Source: Bacteroidota bacterium (GTDB lineage: Bacteria; Bacteroidota; Bacteroidia; Chitinophagales; Saprospiraceae). From it: a DNA stretch of 42,179 nucleotides. The stretch lies in assembly GCA_029557915.1 (NCBI GenBank), contig JAKQHS010000022.1, forward strand, positions 1 to 42,179, written 5' to 3'. Each line of letters begins with the position of its first letter. Position 1 is the first letter of the stretch. The translations under genes were made by a program, and so were the position numbers. The notes beneath the pieces are model-generated. The model was given only the letters and a program-made list of their open reading frames with translations, ran no database searches and was not told where the DNA came from. This document shows positions 17,312-24,621 of the stretch, piece after piece.

Positions 17312-18187
17312 ATGACCACAGATACAATCAAACACGGAGCCCATGAAGATCAGGCCCACCAGGAAGGGGGCAATTTATGGGGTGGAGGCAGGGAACCCTT
17401 CAAGGCGAGCTATGGAAAGCTCATGATGTGGTACTTCCTGCTCTCCGACGCTTTTACGTTTTCCGGATTTCTGATTTCATACGGAGCGCTCCGGTTTAGT
17501 ATGCCCACCTGGCCTTTGCCCGACCACGTCTTTGAAACCATTCCTTTTTATTCCGGCAAGGCACCCCTGATTTTCGTGACGTTCATGACCTTCGTGCTGA
17601 TCATCAGTTCGGTCACGATGGTTCGCGCCGTCCAGGAGGGCCACCGAGAAAACAAGAAAGGGGTGGTTTTCTGGATGCTGCTTACCATCCTGGGCGGGAT
17701 CACCTTCCTGAGCTGCCAGGCCTGGGAATGGACGACCTTGCTGGCCAAAGAACATGTGAGCATCCACCGAAATCCTTTCAGCCGGCACATGGAAGCCGGG
17801 GTATACCTCAATGAGGATGGAACCCCGATCGTGAAAGACGGGGCCGAAGAGACCTTTAAAAAAGGCGATTCCTACCTTATTCACAAGCACGATGGGGAGT
17901 GGGACCTTCGCAAATACCGGGTCACGGAAGGCCCTGACGCGGGGCAGGTAAAACAGCTTGCCTTCGGACCCAAAGCCTTCGGTGCCTTATTCTTTTTTAT
18001 CACCGGATTCCATGGATTTCACGTTTTTTCAGGGGTTCTGTTCCTGGCCATCATAGCCATCAATGCCGCCAGCGGGGTATATGTGGCGCGGAAAAACGGG
18101 TATGAAATGGTTGAAAAGATCGGCCTTTACTGGCATTTTGTGGACCTGGTGTGGGTTTTCGTGTTCCTGGTTTTTTACCTGCTGTGA
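17312..18187 (+). CDS. coxC: Cytochrome c oxidase subunit III, long form with inserted loop
   Basis: This second subunit III has 291 residues. The conserved parts are MMWYFLLSDAFTFSGFL (about 38-54), SSVTMVRAVQEG (99-110), CQAWEW (135-140), GFHGFHVFSG (232-241) and YWHFVDLVWVFVF at the end. Between CQAWEW and the next helix lies an extra hydrophilic segment at about 146-218, with a charged beta-rich look (VYLNEDGTPIVKDGAEE, DSYLIHKHDGEWDLRKY), which should protrude from the membrane. The N-terminus is also His/Asp-rich. The gene follows the short subunit III after 19 bases. Confidence 0.93.
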   Translation: MTTDTIKHGAHEDQAHQEGGNLWGGGREPFKASYGKLMMWYFLLSDAFTFSGFLISYGALRFSMPTWPLPDHVFETIPFYSGKAPLIFVTFMTFVLIISSVTMVRAVQEGHRENKKGVVFWMLLTILGGITFLSCQAWEWTTLLAKEHVSIHRNPFSRHMEAGVYLNEDGTPIVKDGAEETFKKGDSYLIHKHDGEWDLRKYRVTEGPDAGQVKQLAFGPKAFGALFFFITGFHGFHVFSGVLFLAIIAINAASGVYVARKNGYEMVEKIGLYWHFVDLVWVFVFLVFYLL

Positions 18188-18233
18188 AACAGGACCCTCC
18201 TTTCATTCATTAATATAAAGAAACAGAAAAGAT

Positions 18234-18659
18234 ATGTCAGCTCATCTCAGTTACGAAGAAAGCAAAAAAGTGGTATTCAAGGGCTTGATCCTGCTTGGGG
18301 TCATCACCCTGATCGAAGTGTTTATTGCCCTGTTCGGGAACGGCCACGTCATTTCCGGTTTTCACCTGCCCAAAATCATCATGTATCCCATGATGATCGG
18401 CCTGAGCCTGTACAAAGCTTATTTTATTGTTTACGAATTCATGCACATGCGTTATGAAGTCAGGGGATTGGCGCTTGCCGTCCTGCTTCCCATGGTGCTC
18501 CTCATCTGGGCTATGATCGCTTTTTTCAATGAGGGCAACGCCTGGTTCAACTACCGGGATTATGTAAGGACAAAAAACAAAACGGAAGTCAAAACTTCCA
18601 TTCAACCCCAGGGCGATAAAAAACCCGCGGAAACCCTGGAAATCCAGGAAATCCATTGA
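18234..18659 (+). CDS. ctaF: Cytochrome c oxidase subunit IV (prokaryotic type)
   Basis: This small membrane protein of 141 residues has three hydrophobic helices (about 14-31, 40-62 and 77-96) in the pattern of prokaryotic cytochrome oxidase subunit IV (COX4_pro/CtaF), which stabilises the oxidase. Recognisable stretches are LLGVITLIEVFIALFG and AYFIVYEFMHMRYEVRGLA. The C-terminal 40 residues are charged and probably flexible. It is in the usual place after subunit III, and its stop overlaps the TTG start of the next gene by four bases (TTGA). Confidence 0.9.
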   Translation: MSAHLSYEESKKVVFKGLILLGVITLIEVFIALFGNGHVISGFHLPKIIMYPMMIGLSLYKAYFIVYEFMHMRYEVRGLALAVLLPMVLLIWAMIAFFNEGNAWFNYRDYVRTKNKTEVKTSIQPQGDKKPAETLEIQEIH

Positions 18660-19183
18660 GTCCGAAACCGGAAGGCGGGGTGAAAAAAAACAGGCTTGCC
18701 TTGTGGATCTCCCTCTTTATCCTGCTGGCTTTGCCTGCCATTTCCTTGTACTATTCTTTTCAGGGATCCCTGCTGAGAAAAAAATCCCTGGTTGAACTGA
18801 GTCCGAAAGGCCGTCTGGATCCTGGTTTGGCCAGCCTGCTGAGCGGTGAGTTTAATTACCGGGTCATTGGTTCCGCCTGTGAGGATGTGGAGCGCACCGG
18901 GGCCCTGATCGATCAGTTTGCCCAGGAAAAGATCCAATTTGTGATTCTTCAGGACAGTGCTTTTGAACAGCGTTTTCCGGCCCGCCAGGTGGAGCATTGG
19001 AAAAAACAAAACATCCTTCTCGTTCTCCCTGATCCCGGACTTCACCTTCCCGGTGATCAGAATGCCTGTACTTTTGTACTCGTAAATAAAAATTCGGAGA
19101 TTTTGAACCATTATAACTTCACGGAGCCGGTTGACCGCCGCAAACTGGTCGAGCACCTTGCCTTCCTTGTGACCAGTAAATAA
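18656..19183 (+). CDS. Sco-like membrane-anchored protein lacking the CxxxC copper motif
   Basis: This 175-residue protein has one N-terminal membrane segment (about residues 13-31) and a periplasmic domain. Its position after subunit IV is where Bacteroidota operons commonly hold SCO1/SenC, the CuA metallochaperone. The overall layout (short anchor, then a thioredoxin-size domain ending in FVLVNKNSEILNHYNF and a helical tail) resembles Sco. The CxxxC copper site is absent: there is a lone Cys in GSACEDVE and one in NACTFVL. It may be a degenerate Sco with a structural role; the Sco link is inference from position and shape. A TTG start overlapping the preceding stop is used here; GTG at 18680 is an alternative. 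Confidence 0.6.
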   Translation: MSPKPEGGVKKNRLALWISLFILLALPAISLYYSFQGSLLRKKSLVELSPKGRLDPGLASLLSGEFNYRVIGSACEDVERTGALIDQFAQEKIQFVILQDSAFEQRFPARQVEHWKKQNILLVLPDPGLHLPGDQNACTFVLVNKNSEILNHYNFTEPVDRRKLVEHLAFLVTSK

Positions 19184-19194
19184 CGTTTTTGCCG

Positions 19195-21126
19195 ATGCGA
19201 TTACGCGCTGCCAAAAACAGTCTCTATACCCTGGCCCTCCGCCTTGGCCTGGTTTACGCCGCATATATGTTGAGCCGGGTCATTTTTTACCTCCTCAATT
19301 ATAAGACCTTTGGGTTTATCCCGCTTGCGGAATGGCCTGAAATCATCATGGGTGGGCTGCTCTTCGATACTTCCGCCATCGCCTATACCAATATCCTTTT
19401 TATTCTTCTGGCCTTATTCCCGGTAAAGGAAATCATCAGCCTCCGTTCGTATCAACGTCTTTACGATGCGGCCTTTCTCACCGTCAACGGAGCCTGCCTG
19501 ATCATCAATGCCGTAGATTTTTTTTATTTCAGGTATAATCTTAAGCGGATCACCGCCGATTTTGCCCATTGGGCCGGGGAATCGAATGTGATGAGGATCA
19601 TGATGAGTTTTGCGGGGGAAAACTGGTATGTCTTTGTTCTTGCGGCGGGGCTTTTGTACCTGTTTTACAAATGGTACCGGAGGATACCATTGTATGTCAC
19701 CCTTTTGCCCAATGCCTGGTTGTTTGGTTTTGTACATCTCCTCTTATTGAGCGGCATGACGGGATTGAGTATTGCAGGCATGCGGGGAGGTTTCCTTCAT
19801 TCCACCAGGCCCATCACCCTGAGCAACGCCGGCAAATACGTGAGCCGTCCGGATTTGATGCCTGTGGTGCTGAATACCCCTTTCAGCCTTATCCGGACCT
19901 TTGACAAAAAAGCCTATCCGGAGAAGACATATATGCCTGAAGAAGAAGCCACCCAGGTATTTAACCCGGTAAAAAATTATTCCGACAGCCTGCCCTTCGA
20001 GGCCAAAAATGTGGTCATCCTGATTATAGAAAGCCTGTCCAGGGAACACTCCGGGTATTTGAATCCAAACCTCGGCGGCGGGGAATACAAAGGCTACACC
20101 CCTTTTCTGGACAGCCTGATGAAGGAAAGCCTGGTCTGCACCAACGCCTTTGCCAATGGCCGGAAATCCATTGATGCCATGCCGTCCATCCTCGCCGGCA
20201 TCCCATCGCTGGTGCTCCCTTATGTCTTGTCCCATAACAGCCTGAACAAGATCAACTCCCTGGCCTCGCTTCTGAAGCCCAAAGGGTATCGTTCCGCTTT
20301 TTTCCACGGCGCCCCGAACAGTTCAATGGGTTTCCAGGCGTTTTCCAGGATTGCCGGTTTTGACCAGTATTATGGAAAGGACGAGTATGGGAATGACGCG
20401 GATTATGACGGGATCTGGGGCATCTGGGATGAAGAGTTCCTGCAGTATTTTGGCAGGCAGTTGGATACCTTCACCCCTCCCTTCCTTGGGATCTGTTTCA
20501 CCTTATCTTCTCATCACCCTTTTAAAGTGCCCCCCCGGTATGAAGGCGTATTCCCTGAAGGAAAACTTCCCGTACACGCCTGTGTCTCCTATACCGATAT
20601 GGCATTGCGTAAATTCTTTGAAGTCGCCTCCACCAAACCCTGGTACAGGAATACCCTTTTTGTAATCACCGCCGACCATTCCACGGTGGCTTGGTCCGAA
20701 AAATACAACAGCCCGGTTGGAGCCTTTGCCATTCCGATCTTGTATTTCAGTCCCGGCGGCCTGCTCCGGAAAACCTACCAGGGAGTGACCCAGCAAACCG
20801 ATATTATGCCTTCCGTCCTGGACTACCTGCATTTCGACCAACCCTTCGTTGCCTTTGGTAACAGCATTTTCGATGATGAGGCGGAACCCTTTGCCCTTCA
20901 TTACAATAATGAACAATACCAGGTCATCGACAGCGACCACCGGTTGAGTCTTTTTGACGGGAACAAGATCACCGGTGTTTACGATATCCGGGATTCCTGG
21001 TCCCTGGGTGGAAACAAGGTCCTGTTGCCGGCAGAGAGCGAATCCGAACTGCTCCGGTTCCACCAGGCAGTCATCCAGCAATACAACCAACGCATCCTTC
21101 ACAATAAACTGACGGTCCACCAATAA
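19195..21126 (+). CDS. LTA synthase-family membrane phosphotransferase (sulfatase fold)
   Basis: This protein of about 643 residues has an N-terminal membrane domain of roughly five helices (to about residue 200), then an alkaline phosphatase/sulfatase-type periplasmic catalytic domain. Motifs are NVVILIIESLSREH (metal-binding Glu), FANGRKSIDAMPSILAGIP (Ser in the nucleophile position) and FVITADHS (metal-binding Asp-His). Such enzymes move phosphoglycerol or phosphoethanolamine groups onto envelope glycans or lipids; in a Gram-negative host the acceptor is unknown. I start at ATG 19195; a TTG two codons upstream is possible. Its place inside the oxidase assembly block, 11 bases after the Sco-like gene, is unexpected. 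Confidence 0.85.
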   Translation: MRLRAAKNSLYTLALRLGLVYAAYMLSRVIFYLLNYKTFGFIPLAEWPEIIMGGLLFDTSAIAYTNILFILLALFPVKEIISLRSYQRLYDAAFLTVNGACLIINAVDFFYFRYNLKRITADFAHWAGESNVMRIMMSFAGENWYVFVLAAGLLYLFYKWYRRIPLYVTLLPNAWLFGFVHLLLLSGMTGLSIAGMRGGFLHSTRPITLSNAGKYVSRPDLMPVVLNTPFSLIRTFDKKAYPEKTYMPEEEATQVFNPVKNYSDSLPFEAKNVVILIIESLSREHSGYLNPNLGGGEYKGYTPFLDSLMKESLVCTNAFANGRKSIDAMPSILAGIPSLVLPYVLSHNSLNKINSLASLLKPKGYRSAFFHGAPNSSMGFQAFSRIAGFDQYYGKDEYGNDADYDGIWGIWDEEFLQYFGRQLDTFTPPFLGICFTLSSHHPFKVPPRYEGVFPEGKLPVHACVSYTDMALRKFFEVASTKPWYRNTLFVITADHSTVAWSEKYNSPVGAFAIPILYFSPGGLLRKTYQGVTQQTDIMPSVLDYLHFDQPFVAFGNSIFDDEAEPFALHYNNEQYQVIDSDHRLSLFDGNKITGVYDIRDSWSLGGNKVLLPAESESELLRFHQAVIQQYNQRILHNKLTVHQ

Positions 21127-21135
21127 ATACCAGCC

Positions 21136-21681
21136 ATGCCAAAATCTCCGGTTCCTGAATACAATCCGGCCCTTGCAAAAAAATTAAACGGGATAGCCAT
21201 TGTTTTTTCCGTAGTGGTCGTTCTCATCGTCGCTTCCCTGAGACGTTTCCATGTCGACACCCCGGTCGATTTCCGCTTTCTGGCCCCTCTGCATTCATCC
21301 CTTAACGCCCTGACCGCACTGGGTTTGTTGCTGGCTTATTATTTCATAAAACAGAAAAAAATCCTTTGGCACAAGCGGGTCATGATCCTCAATATGGTTT
21401 TTTCCGCCTTGTTCCTGGTGTCTTACATTATATATCACCTGACTACTCCGGAGACCCGGTATTGCCATGAAGGGGTTATCCGCTACGTCTATTTTTTTAT
21501 ACTGATTACCCATGTGATCCTGGCCAGCTTCATCCTTCCGGTGGTCTTGTTTACCTTCATCCGGGCAATCACCGGTCAGGTTGAAAAACACCGCAATCTG
21601 GCCAGATGGACCTTCCCGGTTTGGTTATATATCGCGGTTTCCGGCCCTGTCGCTTACCTGATGTTAAGAACATGCCTGTGA
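21136..21681 (+). CDS. DUF420 membrane protein, cytochrome oxidase assembly type
   Basis: A 181-residue protein with about five hydrophobic helices fits the DUF420 (CtaM/YozB) family. Members are needed for maturation of heme-copper oxidases in Firmicutes and are linked to oxidase genes in Bacteroidota. Visible markers are HSSLNALTALGLLLAYYF, the HKRVMILN segment and the Arg/His motifs ISYIIYH-like (SYIIYHLT) and ITHVILASFILPVVL. The spaced histidines in the membrane (SLNALTA, HKRVM, YHLT, THVIL) suggest metal or heme contact. It starts nine bases after the LTA-synthase-like gene. Confidence 0.88.
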   Translation: MPKSPVPEYNPALAKKLNGIAIVFSVVVVLIVASLRRFHVDTPVDFRFLAPLHSSLNALTALGLLLAYYFIKQKKILWHKRVMILNMVFSALFLVSYIIYHLTTPETRYCHEGVIRYVYFFILITHVILASFILPVVLFTFIRAITGQVEKHRNLARWTFPVWLYIAVSGPVAYLMLRTCL

Positions 21682-21704
21682 AGGAATTATTGCCGGCCCC
21701 CCCG

Positions 21705-21712
21705 TATATTTG
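21705..21712 (+). promoter_or_regulatory. Leaderless-type -7 element before the small CxxC gene
   Basis: TATATTTG is an exact match to TAnnTTTG and ends four bases before the ATG at 21717. It implies a separate near-leaderless transcript for the small CxxC protein, in addition to read-through from DUF420. No well-spaced -33 element is seen. Confidence 0.5.
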
Positions 21713-21716
21713 CCCA

Positions 21717-21971
21717 ATGAAACGGACCGGTATCGTTGTAATGATTGTATTGCTCCTGGTGACGGAATCCTTAATGGCGCAATGTCCAATGTGCCGGATG
21801 TCCCTGGAATCGAACCTTGAAGACGGCGGCACGATGGGCCGCACGATCAATGCCGGCATTTTGTATATGCTGGGGATGCCTTACCTGCTGGTTGGCCTGC
21901 TGGGCTATATCTGGTATAAAAACCGGAAAAAAATGGAAGCCGGGCAGGAAGAGCAGACGAACCTTAATTGA
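21717..21971 (+). CDS. Small CxxC-containing membrane protein
   Basis: This 84-residue protein has an N-terminal signal-like helix (residues 1-20, ending LMAQ), the motif CPMCRM directly after it, and a second hydrophobic helix (about 49-65) followed by a basic-acidic tail. Similar small proteins with a CxMC motif after the signal peptide sit beside DUF420 genes in other Bacteroidota, to my recollection, without a known function. The Cys/Met pattern would suit copper binding or thiol exchange during CuA assembly, which is inference. The start is fixed by the methionine right before the signal sequence and by the promoter element before it; a longer frame upstream overlaps DUF420 and is not needed. 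Confidence 0.75.
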   Translation: MKRTGIVVMIVLLLVTESLMAQCPMCRMSLESNLEDGGTMGRTINAGILYMLGMPYLLVGLLGYIWYKNRKKMEAGQEEQTNLN

Positions 21972-22140
21972 CTTCTCCATCTCCTTTTTAGTTTCTTATA
22001 CCGGGACCTTCGAAGTTGACTCGCCTGGACAAAGCAGATCGCGTCGTGGTTCTCTCCATTTAATATTTTATCTTTAAGCAATCGGCCTGGCATTGAAGTT
22101 TGGTGCTTTCCGGTCTCGCCGAGGGACTTTGTTTTCCGCC

Positions 22141-22923
22141 ATGATCCTGAAAAATAAAAATATCCTGGTCATTGGAGGCTCCGGCGGGCTCGGCCTGGCG
22201 GCCTGCCTTGTTTTCCTGCAGGAAGGAGCAAATGTTTTTGCGAGCGGACTAGGGCCGCCGGAAGCATTGCCCGTTTCCTCCTCAAATTTCACCTACCTGG
22301 TCTCAGATGCTGCCAATGAAGACGCGGTGGATCGCCTGGTGAAGGAAGCCCTGACCCGCCTCCCGCAAATCCACGGACTTTATCATATCGCCGGAGGATC
22401 GGGGAGGAAGGCCGGAGATGGACCGCTTCACCTCATGAGCCTTGAAGGATGGGATTATACGCTCAATCTCAACCTGAAGTCCATCATGCTGTCAAACCGG
22501 GCCATCATCCGGTATTGGATGGATAACCATTTGCCCGGGGTCATTTTAAATATGGGTTCGGTACTGGCCTCCTCACCCTCCGCTCAGTATTTTTCAACCC
22601 ATGCCTATGCGGCGGCCAAAGCCGGCGTGGAGGGCTTTTCCAGATCCCTTGCAGCCTATTATGCCAGGTCCAACATCAGGGTAAATGTCATCGCCCCGGG
22701 CCTGATCGAAACGGGCATGTCCACACGCGCGCAGGAAGACCCGGCCATCCGGGCTTTTATCAAAACCAAGCAGCCCCTGGACGGGGGCAGAATGGGAAAA
22801 CCGGCAGATTGTGCCGGCACGGCGGCATTTTTATTATCGGATCTTTCTTCCTTCATCAGCGGAGAAGTCATTCACGTGGATGGCGGATGGCAATTATCTG
22901 ATGGACAATATTATACCAAGTAA
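22141..22923 (+). CDS. SDR-family oxidoreductase, first gene of a sugar-type cluster
   Basis: A 260-residue short-chain dehydrogenase/reductase. The cofactor-binding motif is GGSGGLG at 12-18, and the catalytic residues are Ser140 (NMGSVLAS), Tyr156 and Lys160 (YAAAK). The closing ISGEVIHVDGGW is typical of classical SDRs that oxidise sugar or acyl alcohols. I use the ATG at 22141; an upstream TTG would add an unmatched 16 residues. A possible -7 element TATCTTTA lies at 22069-22076. The gene opens a five-gene run with gaps of 22, -4, -4 and 9 bases, so its substrate is probably a sugar derivative handled by the neighbours. Confidence 0.9.
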   Translation: MILKNKNILVIGGSGGLGLAACLVFLQEGANVFASGLGPPEALPVSSSNFTYLVSDAANEDAVDRLVKEALTRLPQIHGLYHIAGGSGRKAGDGPLHLMSLEGWDYTLNLNLKSIMLSNRAIIRYWMDNHLPGVILNMGSVLASSPSAQYFSTHAYAAAKAGVEGFSRSLAAYYARSNIRVNVIAPGLIETGMSTRAQEDPAIRAFIKTKQPLDGGRMGKPADCAGTAAFLLSDLSSFISGEVIHVDGGWQLSDGQYYTK

Positions 22924-22945
22924 TTAATAAAGCATTAGTTGAATA

Positions 22946-23833
22946 GTGATCGCCGGAATTGATATAGGAGCTACCAATATAAAAGCGGTCGTTTTGGACC
23001 AAGGGTACGCGTTGGTGGATAAATTTCAGGGACCGACGAAGGATGACGGGAAAACCAAATCCTGGATGGCAGAGGTGAAGAACATGGTGGATACCGTCGT
23101 GAAGAAGTATCCGGACCTTTCCTGTATGGGTCTTTCAGCTCCGGGTATACCGGATGAAGGCAATACCTGCATCAGTTTTATGCCGGGCCGTCTCTATGGA
23201 CTTGAGGGCCTGGTCTGGAGCCAATACCTGGGCATTCCTTCCTGCGTCCTCAATGATGCCAATGCGTCCATGGTGGCGGAAAGCCGAATAGGGGCCGCAA
23301 AAGGATATGAACATGCGATCATGCTGACCCTCGGCACCGGGGTCGGGGGGAGTATACTCATTCATGGCAAATTGTACACCGGCTTTCGACAGGTGGGGGG
23401 GCACCTGGGTCACCTCAGCATCGACATGCACAATTCCTTTCGTTCCATCACAGGGATGCCCGGCAGCCTGGAAGACGCGATCGGAGATTCAACCGTAAAA
23501 GCCAGGACAGGGGGCAGGTATGCCTCAACGACCGAATTGGTAAATGCGGTCAGGGAGGGGGAGGAAGAAGCGCAAAAAGTTTGGCTTGAATCGGTGAGGG
23601 CACTGGCTATAGCTGTTGCCGGGTTGGCAAATGTATTGTCGCCCCAGGCCCTGGTGCTTGGCGGGGGAATCGCCTCCGCAGGCAACCTGTTGATGGAACC
23701 CTTTCTCCGGTTCCTGGACGAATACGAATGGAGGCCGGGTGGGAAAAAAATGGAAATCAAAACAGCCCGGCTTGGACCGTTTGCAGGGGCAACCGGGGCA
23801 GGTATCTTTGCTTCCGAATATTTCAAATCATGA
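22946..23833 (+). CDS. ROK-family kinase lacking the zinc-binding cysteines
   Basis: A 295-residue member of the ROK family of sugar kinases, starting at GTG. The phosphate-binding loop is DIGATNIKAVV near residue 6, Asp104 in LNDANAS is the expected catalytic base, and the second phosphate motif is LTLGTGVGGS at 128-136. The usual ROK zinc motif CxCGxxGC is degenerate here: at 167-174 the three cysteines are replaced by Ser167, Thr169 and Ser174, while GHLGHLSI before and LE after are kept. The enzyme should still phosphorylate a hexose-like substrate, perhaps without zinc. It overlaps the next gene by four bases. Confidence 0.9.
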   Translation: MIAGIDIGATNIKAVVLDQGYALVDKFQGPTKDDGKTKSWMAEVKNMVDTVVKKYPDLSCMGLSAPGIPDEGNTCISFMPGRLYGLEGLVWSQYLGIPSCVLNDANASMVAESRIGAAKGYEHAIMLTLGTGVGGSILIHGKLYTGFRQVGGHLGHLSIDMHNSFRSITGMPGSLEDAIGDSTVKARTGGRYASTTELVNAVREGEEEAQKVWLESVRALAIAVAGLANVLSPQALVLGGGIASAGNLLMEPFLRFLDEYEWRPGGKKMEIKTARLGPFAGATGAGIFASEYFKS

Positions 23834-24621
23834 GCCTGACCGACCAATACCTGGATAAATGCCTCGCCCTGGCCGAAAGAGTGAGAGCCCAACATTCGAA
23901 AATCCTGGAAGCGGCGGAGTGGTTTGCAGGGTCCATCCTGAAGGGAAGGGTGGTCCATCTCTTTGGTTCCGGTCACAGCCGGATCATGGTGGAGGAAATG
24001 TGGCCCAGGTATGGTTCATTTCCGGGATTCAACCCCATTGTTGAATTGTCCATGACCTTTCACAACCTGGTCACCGGTGCCAATGGCCAGCGGCAAGCCA
24101 TGTATATCGAAAACATGCCGGGGCTGGCGGAAAAGATCCTTCGGAATTTCAACCTGTCCGAATTGGATACCGCCCTGGTCATCTCGTCCTCGGGGACCAA
24201 TATCGTGCCTTGCGAGATGGCCGAAATCTTCCGGGAAAATAAAATAAAAGTGGTTTCTATCGTCACCCTGGATCATCTCCAAAAGAGCGAAAGTAAAAGG
24301 TCCGACCGGAAAAAACTTACCGATTTCAGCGACCTGGTTCTGGATAACGGCGCGCCCGCCGGGGATGCAATGGTCCAGATCGATGGGATGGAAGCCCCCG
24401 TCAGTCCCGGCAGTACGGTCGGTTCAGTATTGCTGATCAACAGCATCAAAGCCGAACTGGCAAACCTGCTTTTGCTTGGCGGCCAGCCCCCGAATGCCCT
24501 GGTGGCGGCTTGCCTGGCCGGGACAGAGAGGGCCTCCCATATCTTTAATGAGGCTTACGATGAGCACGCCACCCGGATGTCCCGCCTCTATAATTTTTAC
24601 AAACCTATTGAAATAAGATGA
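23830..24621 (+). CDS. SIS-domain sugar isomerase-like protein (UPF0309 type)
   Basis: A 263-residue SIS-fold protein. The phosphosugar-binding serines lie in LFGSGHSR (44-51) and VISSSGTN (117-124). The stretch MWPRYGSFPGFNPIVELSMT and the motif NGAPAGDAMV are typical of the UPF0309 group, whose members sit in sugar-utilisation clusters and lack a proven reaction. The start ATG overlaps the ROK stop (ATGA), giving translational coupling; it also overlaps the next start by four bases. A longer in-frame extension upstream lies inside the ROK gene and is rejected. It likely acts on the phosphosugar made by the ROK kinase. Confidence 0.88.
   Translation: MSLTDQYLDKCLALAERVRAQHSKILEAAEWFAGSILKGRVVHLFGSGHSRIMVEEMWPRYGSFPGFNPIVELSMTFHNLVTGANGQRQAMYIENMPGLAEKILRNFNLSELDTALVISSSGTNIVPCEMAEIFRENKIKVVSIVTLDHLQKSESKRSDRKKLTDFSDLVLDNGAPAGDAMVQIDGMEAPVSPGSTVGSVLLINSIKAELANLLLLGGQPPNALVAACLAGTERASHIFNEAYDEHATRMSRLYNFYKPIEIR

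Noticed and set aside
22093-22140. TTG start extending the first SDR by 16 residues
   Set aside because: The extension is basic and not SDR-like, while the ATG at 22141 starts just before the first beta strand and cofactor motif.
23728-23829. Upstream extension of the SIS protein
   Set aside because: It lies inside the ROK kinase gene in another frame; the ATGA overlap start at 23830 gives a normal family length.
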